A program made the position numbers and the translations under genes. Of a stretch of 43,019 nucleotides of DNA, positions 1-6,411 are shown one piece after another (the first letter of the stretch is position 1; the number at the start of each line of letters is the position of its first letter). A model generated the notes under the pieces. The model made no database searches. It was not told the DNA's origin and saw only the letters and a program-made list of their open reading frames with translations. The stretch is from an uncultured Burkholderiales bacterium (GTDB lineage Bacteria > Pseudomonadota > Gammaproteobacteria > Burkholderiales > Burkholderiaceae_C): the NCBI GenBank assembly GCA_903887325.1, contig CAISPG010000035.1, positions 1 to 43,019 on the forward strand. Direction: 5' to 3'.

Positions 1-302
1 CCGCCGCCGCCGCCGCCATAACCACCACCGCCGCCGCTGCGGGGAGGCCGGGGTTCCATCGGGCGAGCTTCATTGACGACCAGGCTGCGGCCGCCTAGTG
101 CTTGACCGTTCATGCCGCTGATGGCGGCTTGAGCTTCAGCATCGGATGCCATTTCCACAAAGCCGAAGCCTTTAGAGCGGCCGGTGTCACGCTCCATCAT
201 GACTTTGGCGCTTGTGACGGTTCCAAATTGACCAAAAGATTGTTCCAGATCGCCATCGCGAACGGAATATGGCAGATTGCCGACGTACAGTTTGTTGCCC
301 AT
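1..302 (-). CDS. RRM-type glycine-rich RNA-binding protein, 3' end cut off by window
   Basis: The reverse strand encodes a single RNA-recognition motif from residue 1: RNP2-like KLYVGNLPYSV near the N-terminus and RNP1-like KGFGFVEM near residue 50. After about residue 85 comes a Pro/Arg/Gly tail that becomes almost pure glycine, and the reading frame runs off the left edge. This is the architecture of bacterial Rbp proteins, which bind single-stranded RNA and are often cold-responsive. The ATG at 302 is preceded by GGAG eight bases upstream, which fixes the start. That Shine-Dalgarno lies inside a perfect hairpin (see 306-344). The tail is encoded by tandem GGC-type triplets (CCG repeats on the plus strand at 1-17), which could vary in length by slippage. 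The family assignment is secure; the RNA target is unknown. Confidence 0.93.
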   Translation of the reverse strand, partial: MGNKLYVGNLPYSVRDGDLEQSFGQFGTVTSAKVMMERDTGRSKGFGFVEMASDAEAQAAISGMNGQALGGRSLVVNEARPMEPRPPRSGGGGGYGGGGG

Positions 303-305
303 TCA

Positions 306-344
306 GGGACTCCATAAAAACGAATAAAAAAGCGATGGAGTCCC
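306..344 (-). promoter_or_regulatory. Shine-Dalgarno-sequestering hairpin in the RRM gene leader
   Basis: Plus-strand bases 306-315 (gggactccat) and 335-344 (atggagtccc) are perfect reverse complements, giving a 10-bp stem. The loop is 19 nt and U-rich in the mRNA. The 3' arm of the stem in the transcript contains the GGAG Shine-Dalgarno, and the start codon follows 3 nt after the stem. When folded, the stem would block translation. Melting, or binding of a protein to the U-rich loop, would open it. An RNA thermometer or autoregulation is inference; the pairing is seen directly. A second 6-bp pairing (356-361 with 412-417) could close a larger leader structure upstream. Confidence 0.7.
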
Positions 345-433
345 GATTGCACCTGTCCACGAAAGCCAAGAAGCGAAACTAACCGATCACCGACGCACCG
401 TTTACCCACCCCGTGGATAAGACAGTCTTGACC

Positions 434-464
434 ATTATGAAACAGATTAGGGTATGCCAATCAA
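434..464 (-). promoter_or_regulatory. candidate sigma-70 promoter for the RRM gene
   Basis: Read on the minus strand, CATAAT (434-439) is a good -10 match. Two overlapping -35 candidates lie upstream: TTGGCA at 455-460 (15-bp spacer) and TTGATT at 459-464 (19-bp spacer). Neither spacing is ideal, so this is tentative. If correct, the mRNA leader is about 125 nt, long enough for the hairpin at 306-344 plus further structure. The rest of the 303-511 gap shows no gene, and no clear terminator for the upstream amt gene. Confidence 0.35.
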
Positions 465-511
465 GTATTTCTACCTGATTTATGAATGAAAACCCTAAAA
501 AACGACAAATA

Positions 512-1714
512 TCACCAGCTTGACTCACGGTCGGGCGTGGCGCTGACTTTGTGAATACTCATGTCTGCGCCTTCAAACTCCTCTTCTTGAGTTAATCGCA
601 AGCCGAAAAATACCTTGATCAAACCATACAAAATCGAAGATGAAACAAGAGCCCAGGCAACGCCGGCTAATGTGCCGATCAATTGCGCTGAAAAACTCAC
701 GCCACCCAAACCGCCGAGCGTGGTGCTGCCGAAAATACCGGCAGCCAAGCCGCCCCAAGTACCACATAAGCCATGCAGGGGCCAAACTCCGAGCACATCA
801 TCGATTTTCCACTTGTTTTGAGTCAAGGTAAACATGTAGACAAACAATGCGCCGGCCACGCACCCGACAAGCAGAGCGCCGATAGGGTGCATCAAATCAG
901 AACCGGCGCAAACAGCGACCAAACCTGCGAGTGGTCCATTGTGAACAAAACCCGGGTCATTTTTCCCGACAAATAAAGCTGCAAGCGTACCGCCAACCAT
1001 GGCCATCAAACTGTTAACCGCGACAAGGCCCGAGATTTTGTCCAGGGTTTGTGCGCTCATGACATTAAAGCCGAACCAGCCAACACACAAAACCCAGGCG
1101 CCAAGCGCGAGAAAAGGAATACTTGATGGCGGATGGGCAGATATGGCACCGTCTTTGCGGTAACGATTGCTGCGTGCACCAAGAAAAATAACGGCCGGCA
1201 AAGCAATCCAGCCGCCGACCGCATGTACCACCACGGAACCTGCGAAATCATGGAACTCAGCGCCCGTTGTCGCGAGCAGCCACGCCTGTAAACCGAAATG
1301 CTGGTTCCAGGCAATGCCTTCGTAAAAAGGATAAATAAAGCCAACAATAACAGCCGTAGCAAGCAATTGAGGGTAAAAACGGGCTCTTTCAGCGATGCCG
1401 CCTGAAACAATCGCAGGAATGGCGGCAGCAAAAGTCAGCAAAAAGAAAAACTTAACCAGGTCGTAGCCGTTGCGGGCAGCAAGTACATCTGCACCGACAA
1501 AAAAATTCGTACCGTAAGCGACGCTGTAACCAACGGCAAAATACATAACCGTGGAGAAGCTGAAATCAACCAGAATTTTTACCAGGGCGTTGACCTGGTT
1601 TTTTTGTCTGACTGTACCTAATTCCAAAAAGGCAAAACCTGCGTGCATGGCCAAAACCATGATGGCGCCTAACAGAATGAACAAGGCATCAGCGCCCTGT
1701 TTAAGTGCGTCCAT
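512..1714 (-). CDS. amtB: ammonium transporter, Amt family (first copy)
   Basis: This 400-residue polytopic membrane protein of the Amt/MEP/Rh family moves ammonium across the inner membrane as a trimer. The twin pore histidines are visible at about H164 (DFAGSVVVH) and H314 (GVWPLHGLCG), and the NPHP-free Amt core is intact. Unlike the second Amt at 21-22.5 kb, it has no signal peptide or Ala/Pro-rich linker, so the two are distinct subtypes and not a recent duplication. I chose the ATG at 1714 because AGGAG sits six bases upstream; the frame stays open to a TTG at 1780 that lacks such support. No glnK lies beside it, so its PII partner would be encoded elsewhere, possibly by glnK at 22.6 kb. 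It is divergent from metX, with a sigma-54-like element at 1786-1801. Confidence 0.95.
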   Translation of the reverse strand: MDALKQGADALFILLGAIMVLAMHAGFAFLELGTVRQKNQVNALVKILVDFSFSTVMYFAVGYSVAYGTNFFVGADVLAARNGYDLVKFFFLLTFAAAIPAIVSGGIAERARFYPQLLATAVIVGFIYPFYEGIAWNQHFGLQAWLLATTGAEFHDFAGSVVVHAVGGWIALPAVIFLGARSNRYRKDGAISAHPPSSIPFLALGAWVLCVGWFGFNVMSAQTLDKISGLVAVNSLMAMVGGTLAALFVGKNDPGFVHNGPLAGLVAVCAGSDLMHPIGALLVGCVAGALFVYMFTLTQNKWKIDDVLGVWPLHGLCGTWGGLAAGIFGSTTLGGLGGVSFSAQLIGTLAGVAWALVSSSILYGLIKVFFGLRLTQEEEFEGADMSIHKVSATPDRESSW

Positions 1715-1785
1715 GTAAGCTCCTGGGGACAAATGATTGAAATTGGTGCAGAATTGAAATGAATACACCACTCGCACCAAATAAA

Positions 1786-1801
1786 AGCAAAAAACGCACC
1801 A
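1786..1801 (-). promoter_or_regulatory. sigma-54-like -24/-12 element upstream of the first amt gene
   Basis: On the minus strand this reads TGGTGCGTTTTTTGCT. The invariant GG and GC dinucleotides fall at exactly the spacing of the sigma-54 consensus (TGGCACG-N4-TTGCW). The -24 block departs from consensus at two positions. GCACCA half-sites at 1774-1779 and 1796-1801 resemble NtrC half-sites and also occur upstream of glnK (see 23045-23089). Because the -24 block is itself one of these GCACCA copies, the element may be a regulator site instead of a promoter, or both. An inverted repeat, TTGTTT-N3-AAACAA, lies at 1815-1829 between the two divergent genes. Confidence 0.5.
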
Positions 1802-1855
1802 CGGAGGTGAGGGCTTGTTTTACAAACAATGTGAGGAAAGTCTTGCGCACTTAGA

Positions 1856-1861
1856 TATACT
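1856..1861 (+). promoter_or_regulatory. candidate -10 box of the metX transcript
   Basis: TATACT is a near-consensus -10 hexamer. A start point about seven bases downstream would put the first transcribed base just before the SAM-II-like aptamer at 1871, as expected for a riboswitch leader. No good -35 hexamer lies 16-18 bp upstream, so the promoter is weak or helped by an activator. Confidence 0.45.
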
Positions 1862-1870
1862 TAAAACAAC

Positions 1871-1921
1871 AGCGCCGATTTGCCATAGCTTGCGGGCGCT
1901 TTAACAAGTTCAGCTAAAGAC
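1871..1921 (+). promoter_or_regulatory. SAM-II-like (SAM-alpha / metA element) riboswitch aptamer
   Basis: The segment shows the compact SAM-II layout. A P1 stem is formed by AGCGCC (1871-1876) and GGCGCT (1895-1900). The loop begins GATTTG and contains CTTGC. After P1 comes a TTTAAC linker, then AGCTAAAG. TAGCT in the loop (1886-1890) can pair with AGCTA (1912-1916) to make the expected H-type pseudoknot. The GATTT, CTTGC and GCTAAA blocks match the family consensus as I remember it. SAM-II elements precede metX/metA and lower expression when SAM is abundant; they are known mainly from Alphaproteobacteria. Location directly before metX and after a -10 box supports the call. A covariance-model hit to RF00521 would confirm it. 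Confidence 0.78.
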
Positions 1922-1931
1922 GTCATGCCTG

Positions 1932-1964
1932 TCCGGTCTCGTTTTTGGCGATGCCGGATTTTTT
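1932..1964 (+). terminator. rho-independent terminator abutting the metX start codon
   Basis: Arms 1932-1941 and 1949-1958 pair over ten positions (one G-U wobble, one mismatch) around a 7-nt loop. Six T residues (1959-1964) follow and touch the metX ATG. Lying right after the SAM-II-like aptamer, it is the likely expression platform, ending transcription when SAM is bound. A weak competing pairing, CATGCC (1924-1929) with 1947-1953, could act as anti-terminator. The U-tract occupies the place where a Shine-Dalgarno should be. Confidence 0.7.
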
Positions 1965-3098
1965 ATGTCATTCATTGTTTCACCGTCGTCCATGCAGTTT
2001 CACGAGCCTTTGCAGCTTAGCGCAGGCGGTGCATTGCTCGAGTACCACCTAAGCTACGAAACCTATGGACAACTGAACCCGGATAAAAACAATGCAGTAT
2101 TGATTTGCCACGCCTTGAATGCCTCTCACCATGTTGCAGGTGTATATGAGGGGCAGGAAAAAAGTGAAGGCTGGTGGGACAACATGATCGGGCCGGGCAA
2201 GCCGGTGGATACCAACCGGTTTTTTGTCATCGGTGTGAACAATCTGGGCTCTTGTTTCGGCTCCACCGGGCCAATGCATAAAAACCCGCAGACAGGCAGG
2301 ACTTATGGCGCGGATTTTCCGGTGGTCACGGTAGAAGATTGGGTGAATGCGCAAGCGAGATTACTGGATGCGTTAGGCATTCATACGCTGGCGGCCGTCA
2401 TGGGCGGCAGCCTGGGCGGTATGCAGGCCTTGAGTTGGAGTTTGCAATACCCGCAAAGAGTCAAACATGCAGTGGTGATTGCCAGCGCCCCCAATTTGAC
2501 GGCTGAAAACATAGCGTTTAATGAAGTCGCCAGACGTGCCATCGTGACAGACCCGGATTTTCATGGCGGTCACTTTTATGAGCATGGCGTGGTGCCTGAG
2601 CGCGGCTTGCGCATAGCCCGCATGCTCGGACACATTACCTATTTGAGTGATGATGTGATGAACAGTAAGTTCGGAAGAAAGCTGCACCAAGGCGATAGTT
2701 ACCAATACAGCACCCAGGCGATTGAATTTCAAATTGAAAGTTATTTGCGTTACCAGGGCGATAAGTTCAGCAAGTACTTTGATGCCAACACTTATTTACT
2801 GATTACACGGGCCTTGGATTATTTTGATCCAGCCAAAGGCTTTAAAAGCAACCTGGTTCAAGCCATGGCCAGAGCGACAGCTGAATTCCTGGTGGTTAGC
2901 TTCACCACCGATTGGCGCTTTGCACCGGCCAGAAGCCGAGAATTGGTGCAGGCACTGGTGGCCAACAAGCGCAAACTGAGTTATGCAGAAATTGATGCGC
3001 CCCACGGGCATGATGCATTTTTACTCGATGACTCCAGGTATATGAATGTGGTGCGTGCCTACTTTGAACGTATCAACACGGCAAGCGAGAAAACATGA
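1965..3098 (+). CDS. metX: homoserine O-acyltransferase (acetyl or succinyl)
   Basis: This 377-residue alpha/beta-hydrolase-fold enzyme acylates the hydroxyl of L-homoserine, the first committed step of methionine synthesis in the cytoplasm. The nucleophile elbow GGSLGG places the catalytic serine at about 149. The catalytic histidine is about 349 in HGHDAFLLD, and the acid is probably in TDWRF near residue 316. Length and termini match the family. ATG at 1965 gives the usual lead into the FHEPL motif, but it has no Shine-Dalgarno because a U-tract precedes it. The next in-frame Met, residue 10, would cut into the conserved start. Many proteobacterial MetX enzymes use succinyl-CoA, so the acyl donor is left open. 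It heads a tight operon with metW under the putative SAM-II switch. Confidence 0.96.
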   Translation: MSFIVSPSSMQFHEPLQLSAGGALLEYHLSYETYGQLNPDKNNAVLICHALNASHHVAGVYEGQEKSEGWWDNMIGPGKPVDTNRFFVIGVNNLGSCFGSTGPMHKNPQTGRTYGADFPVVTVEDWVNAQARLLDALGIHTLAAVMGGSLGGMQALSWSLQYPQRVKHAVVIASAPNLTAENIAFNEVARRAIVTDPDFHGGHFYEHGVVPERGLRIARMLGHITYLSDDVMNSKFGRKLHQGDSYQYSTQAIEFQIESYLRYQGDKFSKYFDANTYLLITRALDYFDPAKGFKSNLVQAMARATAEFLVVSFTTDWRFAPARSRELVQALVANKRKLSYAEIDAPHGHDAFLLDDSRYMNVVRAYFERINTASEKT

Positions 3099-3694
3099 CA
3101 GGCAAATTATTAGCGCAAACCATTGCCAAGTTGGTGCCATACGGTAGCCGGGTGCTTGATCTGGGTTGCGGAGATGGCACCTTATTGGACTTTTTGCAGT
3201 CTGAGCATGGGTGTTCAGGCTATGGTGTGGAAATTGATGATGCGAATGTCGCGGCTTGTGTCAAGCGCGGCGTTCAAGTGATACAACTTAATTTGGAACA
3301 AGGTTTGCGCTTATTTGAAGATCAGTCATTCGATGTTGTTTTGCAAATAGACACATTGCAGCATTTGAGAAACGCAGAAACCATGTTGCAAGAAACGCTG
3401 AGAGTGGCACACATGGGAATCATTACGTTCCCGAATTTCGGTCATTGGTTCAACCGTTGGAGCGTGTTGTGCGGGCGTATGCCTGTGACGCCACAATTAC
3501 CGTATGAGTGGTATGACACACCAAATATCAGAGTGGGTACATTTGCAGATTTTCAGGCATTGGCTTTAAAAAACCATTTGCACATCAAAGATGCGTTTGG
3601 TTTAGACGGCGAAAAAAATGTGCGCTTCTGGCCAAATGCGCTGGCCGCGACTGCGGTTTTTCAATTAACAAGCGAAAGTCAACTGACAGCATGA
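3095..3694 (+). CDS. metW: methionine biosynthesis protein MetW
   Basis: This 199-residue protein has a class I SAM-dependent methyltransferase fold; motif [10 protein letters not shown], is at residues 20-28. MetW is almost always encoded directly after metX in Proteobacteria and is needed for, or supports, the MetX reaction. Its own catalytic activity is not well defined. The start overlaps the metX stop as ATGA (3095-3098), implying translational coupling. It would share the SAM-II control of metX. Confidence 0.95.
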   Translation: MTGKLLAQTIAKLVPYGSRVLDLGCGDGTLLDFLQSEHGCSGYGVEIDDANVAACVKRGVQVIQLNLEQGLRLFEDQSFDVVLQIDTLQHLRNAETMLQETLRVAHMGIITFPNFGHWFNRWSVLCGRMPVTPQLPYEWYDTPNIRVGTFADFQALALKNHLHIKDAFGLDGEKNVRFWPNALAATAVFQLTSESQLTA

Positions 3695-4542
3695 GCACCA
3701 TAGCAGTGCAACACACCTTCAAGCCCGTTATAGAAAATCTAGAACTGGGCACACATACACTGGCTTTGTACCGCTGGCCACAACCGAGCAAACACAGCAA
3801 GGCCACGGTCATGCTGGTACATGGTTTGGGTGAACATATGGGCAGATACAACCATCTGGCGTATGTCTTGCATCAAGCGGGTTATGAGGTCAAGGCGTAT
3901 GACCATATCGGACACGGACTCTCTTCTGGCGAGAGGGGCGATATAGATCAGTCGAACAGGCTCACCGAGGATTTGAAAACAGTCATTGCATACGTGCATA
4001 ACTCAGAAACAAAACTGGTACTGCTGGGGCATAGCATGGGAGGTCTGGTCGTTGCAAGAACTGTGGCAGAGCAGCCGGATATTTGCGATGCTGTGGTCAT
4101 GAGTTCACCGGCGCTTGCTGCCTACACTACTTTATTGGACAAGTTACTGCTTTGTGTGTTGCCACGCTGGTTTGCGCATGTCAGGGTCGACAATAAACTT
4201 GAACTCAACTGGTTGTCCAGAGATGCGCAAGTGGTGCGTGAATACAAGCAAGACAAGCGCGTACACAGAAAAATATCTTCAGGCTTGGCCGCCTGGATCA
4301 TTAAGCAGGGAATACTTGCCGTGAAAGAAGCGCCTGCCTGGCTCAAACCTGCCTTGTTGCTATATGCAGGTCAGGACAGACTGGTCAATCCCAAGGGCAG
4401 TGCTGAATTCACAAATGCGGTGCCTAAAGAATTTCTTCAATCCCATTGCTTTAATGTGATGTACCACGAGATATTCAATGACCCGGAAAAAACACTTGTT
4501 TTTTCTAAATTGATTGAATGGCTGGATTTGCGTTACGCTTGA
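3691..4542 (+). CDS. alpha/beta hydrolase, lysophospholipase / monoacylglycerol lipase type
   Basis: This 283-residue serine hydrolase belongs to the Hydrolase_4 (S33-like) group. The oxyanion motif VHGLGEH is near residues 43-49, the nucleophile elbow GHSMGG puts Ser at about 115, an acid is likely in AGQDRLV, and a late His lies in YHEIFND. No signal peptide is visible, so it acts in the cytoplasm or at the inner face of the membrane. The substrate is unknown; PldB-like lysophospholipids or monoglycerides are family-level guesses. The ATGA overlap with metW makes it the third gene of the metX operon, which does not by itself imply a role in methionine metabolism. Confidence 0.85.
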   Translation: MSTIAVQHTFKPVIENLELGTHTLALYRWPQPSKHSKATVMLVHGLGEHMGRYNHLAYVLHQAGYEVKAYDHIGHGLSSGERGDIDQSNRLTEDLKTVIAYVHNSETKLVLLGHSMGGLVVARTVAEQPDICDAVVMSSPALAAYTTLLDKLLLCVLPRWFAHVRVDNKLELNWLSRDAQVVREYKQDKRVHRKISSGLAAWIIKQGILAVKEAPAWLKPALLLYAGQDRLVNPKGSAEFTNAVPKEFLQSHCFNVMYHEIFNDPEKTLVFSKLIEWLDLRYA

Positions 4543-4570
4543 AATTACTGAACCGCTGCAATCAGGCCTT

Positions 4571-5293
4571 TCAAAGTAATTGAGCAAGTACGGCCAAGGC
4601 AGCTGTTTCAGCGCGCAATACAAAAGGGCCTAAGTTTGCAGCAACAAACCCGTGTTGCAAAGCAGAGGCCTCTTCTTGCGGTGTAAAACCGCCTTCAGGA
4701 CCGGTTAATAAAGTCATGTGTTCCGGTCTCAACGTCCAAAGCTCACGCCAAGCCGGGGCCTGAGCTTGTAAAGACAAAAGAATGTTCAGACTTTTGTCAT
4801 TTGTCTGATAGCTGTTCAGAAAATCATTCAATAACAAAGGAACATCAATCTGAGGCAGGAAATTGCGTCCGGATTGACTGCATGCAGATTGAGCGATTCC
4901 CTGCCAGTGTTCAACCCGCCTGGCCGCGCGCTCGCCGTTTAAGCGCAGCACGGTGCGCTGCGACATGACGGGCGTGATGCGACTGACGCCGAGTTCAGTG
5001 GCTTTTTCAACCAGCCAATCCATGCGCTCATTGGCCGGCATGCCGACCACAATATGTGTGTGATTGCTTGGCTTAGCAACACTGGCAAGTGCTTGGGTCA
5101 CAGTAATGTCGACGCTGTGTTTACCCATGAGTTCAATGTGGGCGGTAAAGGCCTCACCACGTCCATTGAACAACTCTATGAGCGAGCCCGGTTGCAAACG
5201 CAAAACCTGTACATGCCTGGCTGCAGAATCACTCAGACGCAATGAAAGCCCGGTTTGTAATGTCTCATCACAGAAAATCCGGTGGTGTGACAT
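4571..5293 (-). CDS. rsmE: 16S rRNA (uracil-1498-N3)-methyltransferase
   Basis: This 240-residue SPOUT-family enzyme methylates N3 of U1498 in 16S rRNA using SAM. An N-terminal PUA-like domain covers about residues 1-70. The knotted SAM-binding part carries EKATELGV, LLTGPEGGFTPQE near 190-205 and LGPFVLRAETA at the C-terminus. The ATG overlaps the stop codon of the upstream kinase gene by one base (TAATG), so the two are translationally coupled. Convergent with the hydrolase gene, 28 bp apart. Confidence 0.96.
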   Translation of the reverse strand: MSHHRIFCDETLQTGLSLRLSDSAARHVQVLRLQPGSLIELFNGRGEAFTAHIELMGKHSVDITVTQALASVAKPSNHTHIVVGMPANERMDWLVEKATELGVSRITPVMSQRTVLRLNGERAARRVEHWQGIAQSACSQSGRNFLPQIDVPLLLNDFLNSYQTNDKSLNILLSLQAQAPAWRELWTLRPEHMTLLTGPEGGFTPQEEASALQHGFVAANLGPFVLRAETAALAVLAQLL

Positions 5294-6411
5294 TACACAC
5301 GACCGAAGGCATAAGAAACAGCGGGACTGCTACCTTCGATCTGGTCTAACAAGCGCAGCAAAGGGAAAAGCTCGCGGTATCTGCTGGCGGTAGAGCGTAT
5401 GTAGCCGATAAACCTGGGTGTATCCGTCAAGTATTTGGGCTTGTGGTCACGCAGGCCCAAGCGCGCAAAAATACCGGCCACTTTCAAGTGGCGTTGTAAA
5501 CCCATCCATTCAACAGCACGGTAAAAGGCGCCGAAATCAGTGTACCAATCTTCAAAATCCATCAAGCCTTTAGCACGTGCTTTGTGCCAATAACGAACCG
5601 TGATGTCAAGGCAGAAATCCTCATCCCAGCTCATGAAAGCGTCACGCATCAAGCTGGCGATGTCATAGGTAATGGGTCCGTAAACAGCATCTTGAAAATC
5701 AAGTATGCCCAAACGTATATCAGCAAGATCGTCAGACACCATGAGATTGCGGGGCATGAAATCTCTGTGAACAAAAACATGAGGTGCACGGAGATTGGTA
5801 GCAACCAAACGGTCGTAGACCTTGTACAAATCTGTTTGTTGTTGGGGATTCAAGCTCAATTGGCGGTGACCGTTGATATACCACTGCTCGAAAAGTGAAA
5901 GCTCGCGGCGTAGCAATGCTTCATCGTATGCAGGAAGTATCCCGGGAGCGGAAGATTGTTGCCATGCCACCAGCGCATCGGTCGCTTGCTCAAACAAAGA
6001 CAAACGTTGCGCCGTTCCTTTATCTGCAAAATATTGCATCATGGTTTGACTGCCCATGTCGTCCAGCAGCATAAAACCGTGAGTGACGTGCCAGTCCAAG
6101 ACACGAGGCACGCGAAGGCCAGCATTCAACATAAGTAGTGAAATATCTGCAAACGGCTGACAATTTTCCTTGTCCGGGGGAGCATCCATGAGAATAAAAG
6201 AACGGGATGCAGAATGGATTCGGAAATAGCGCCTGAAACTTGCATCCGCAGAGGCGCTTTTCACCGTATCTATCAAAAGACCGTGGCTATGGACGAGGGT
6301 GGATAGCCAGTCAGTAAATTGAAGGGCGCGGTCTGATTCGTCCCAGCCTAAAGCTTGGATAGCTTGAACGCTGTTCAAATCAGGGTAGTACTCGGGGTAA
6401 GTTCTGCTCAT
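5293..6411 (-). CDS. amgK: aminoglycoside-phosphotransferase-fold sugar kinase, AmgK type
   Basis: This 372-residue kinase-like protein has the Brenner motif HRDFMPRNLM and the metal-binding LDFQDAVYG of the APH fold. Its position divergent to lptD is typical of AmgK, the cytoplasmic N-acetylmuramate/N-acetylglucosamine 1-kinase of the peptidoglycan recycling route that bypasses MurA. The usual partner murU (uridylyltransferase) is not next to it; rsmE follows instead, so murU must lie elsewhere or be missing. The ATG at 6411 shares two bases with the lptD ATG on the other strand, and neither gene shows a clear Shine-Dalgarno. No later ATG or GTG near the N-terminus fits the family better. 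Function by family and context, not by unique motif. Confidence 0.82.
   Translation of the reverse strand: MSRTYPEYYPDLNSVQAIQALGWDESDRALQFTDWLSTLVHSHGLLIDTVKSASADASFRRYFRIHSASRSFILMDAPPDKENCQPFADISLLMLNAGLRVPRVLDWHVTHGFMLLDDMGSQTMMQYFADKGTAQRLSLFEQATDALVAWQQSSAPGILPAYDEALLRRELSLFEQWYINGHRQLSLNPQQQTDLYKVYDRLVATNLRAPHVFVHRDFMPRNLMVSDDLADIRLGILDFQDAVYGPITYDIASLMRDAFMSWDEDFCLDITVRYWHKARAKGLMDFEDWYTDFGAFYRAVEWMGLQRHLKVAGIFARLGLRDHKPKYLTDTPRFIGYIRSTASRYRELFPLLRLLDQIEGSSPAVSYAFGRV

Noticed and set aside
1-45. Tandem CCG triplets as a CRISPR or satellite array
   Set aside because: They are simply the glycine codons of the RRM protein tail. Slippage is possible but no separate element is needed.
1715-1780. 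Upstream TTG start of the first amt gene
   Set aside because: It adds 22 residues unlike the family and lacks a ribosome site, whereas ATG 1714 has AGGAG at ideal distance. The extension also runs over the regulatory repeats.
4543-4581. Inverted repeat AATTACT / AGTAATT between the hydrolase and rsmE genes as a terminator
   Set aside because: The stem is 7 bp and AT-rich with a 25-nt loop and no T-tract on either strand.
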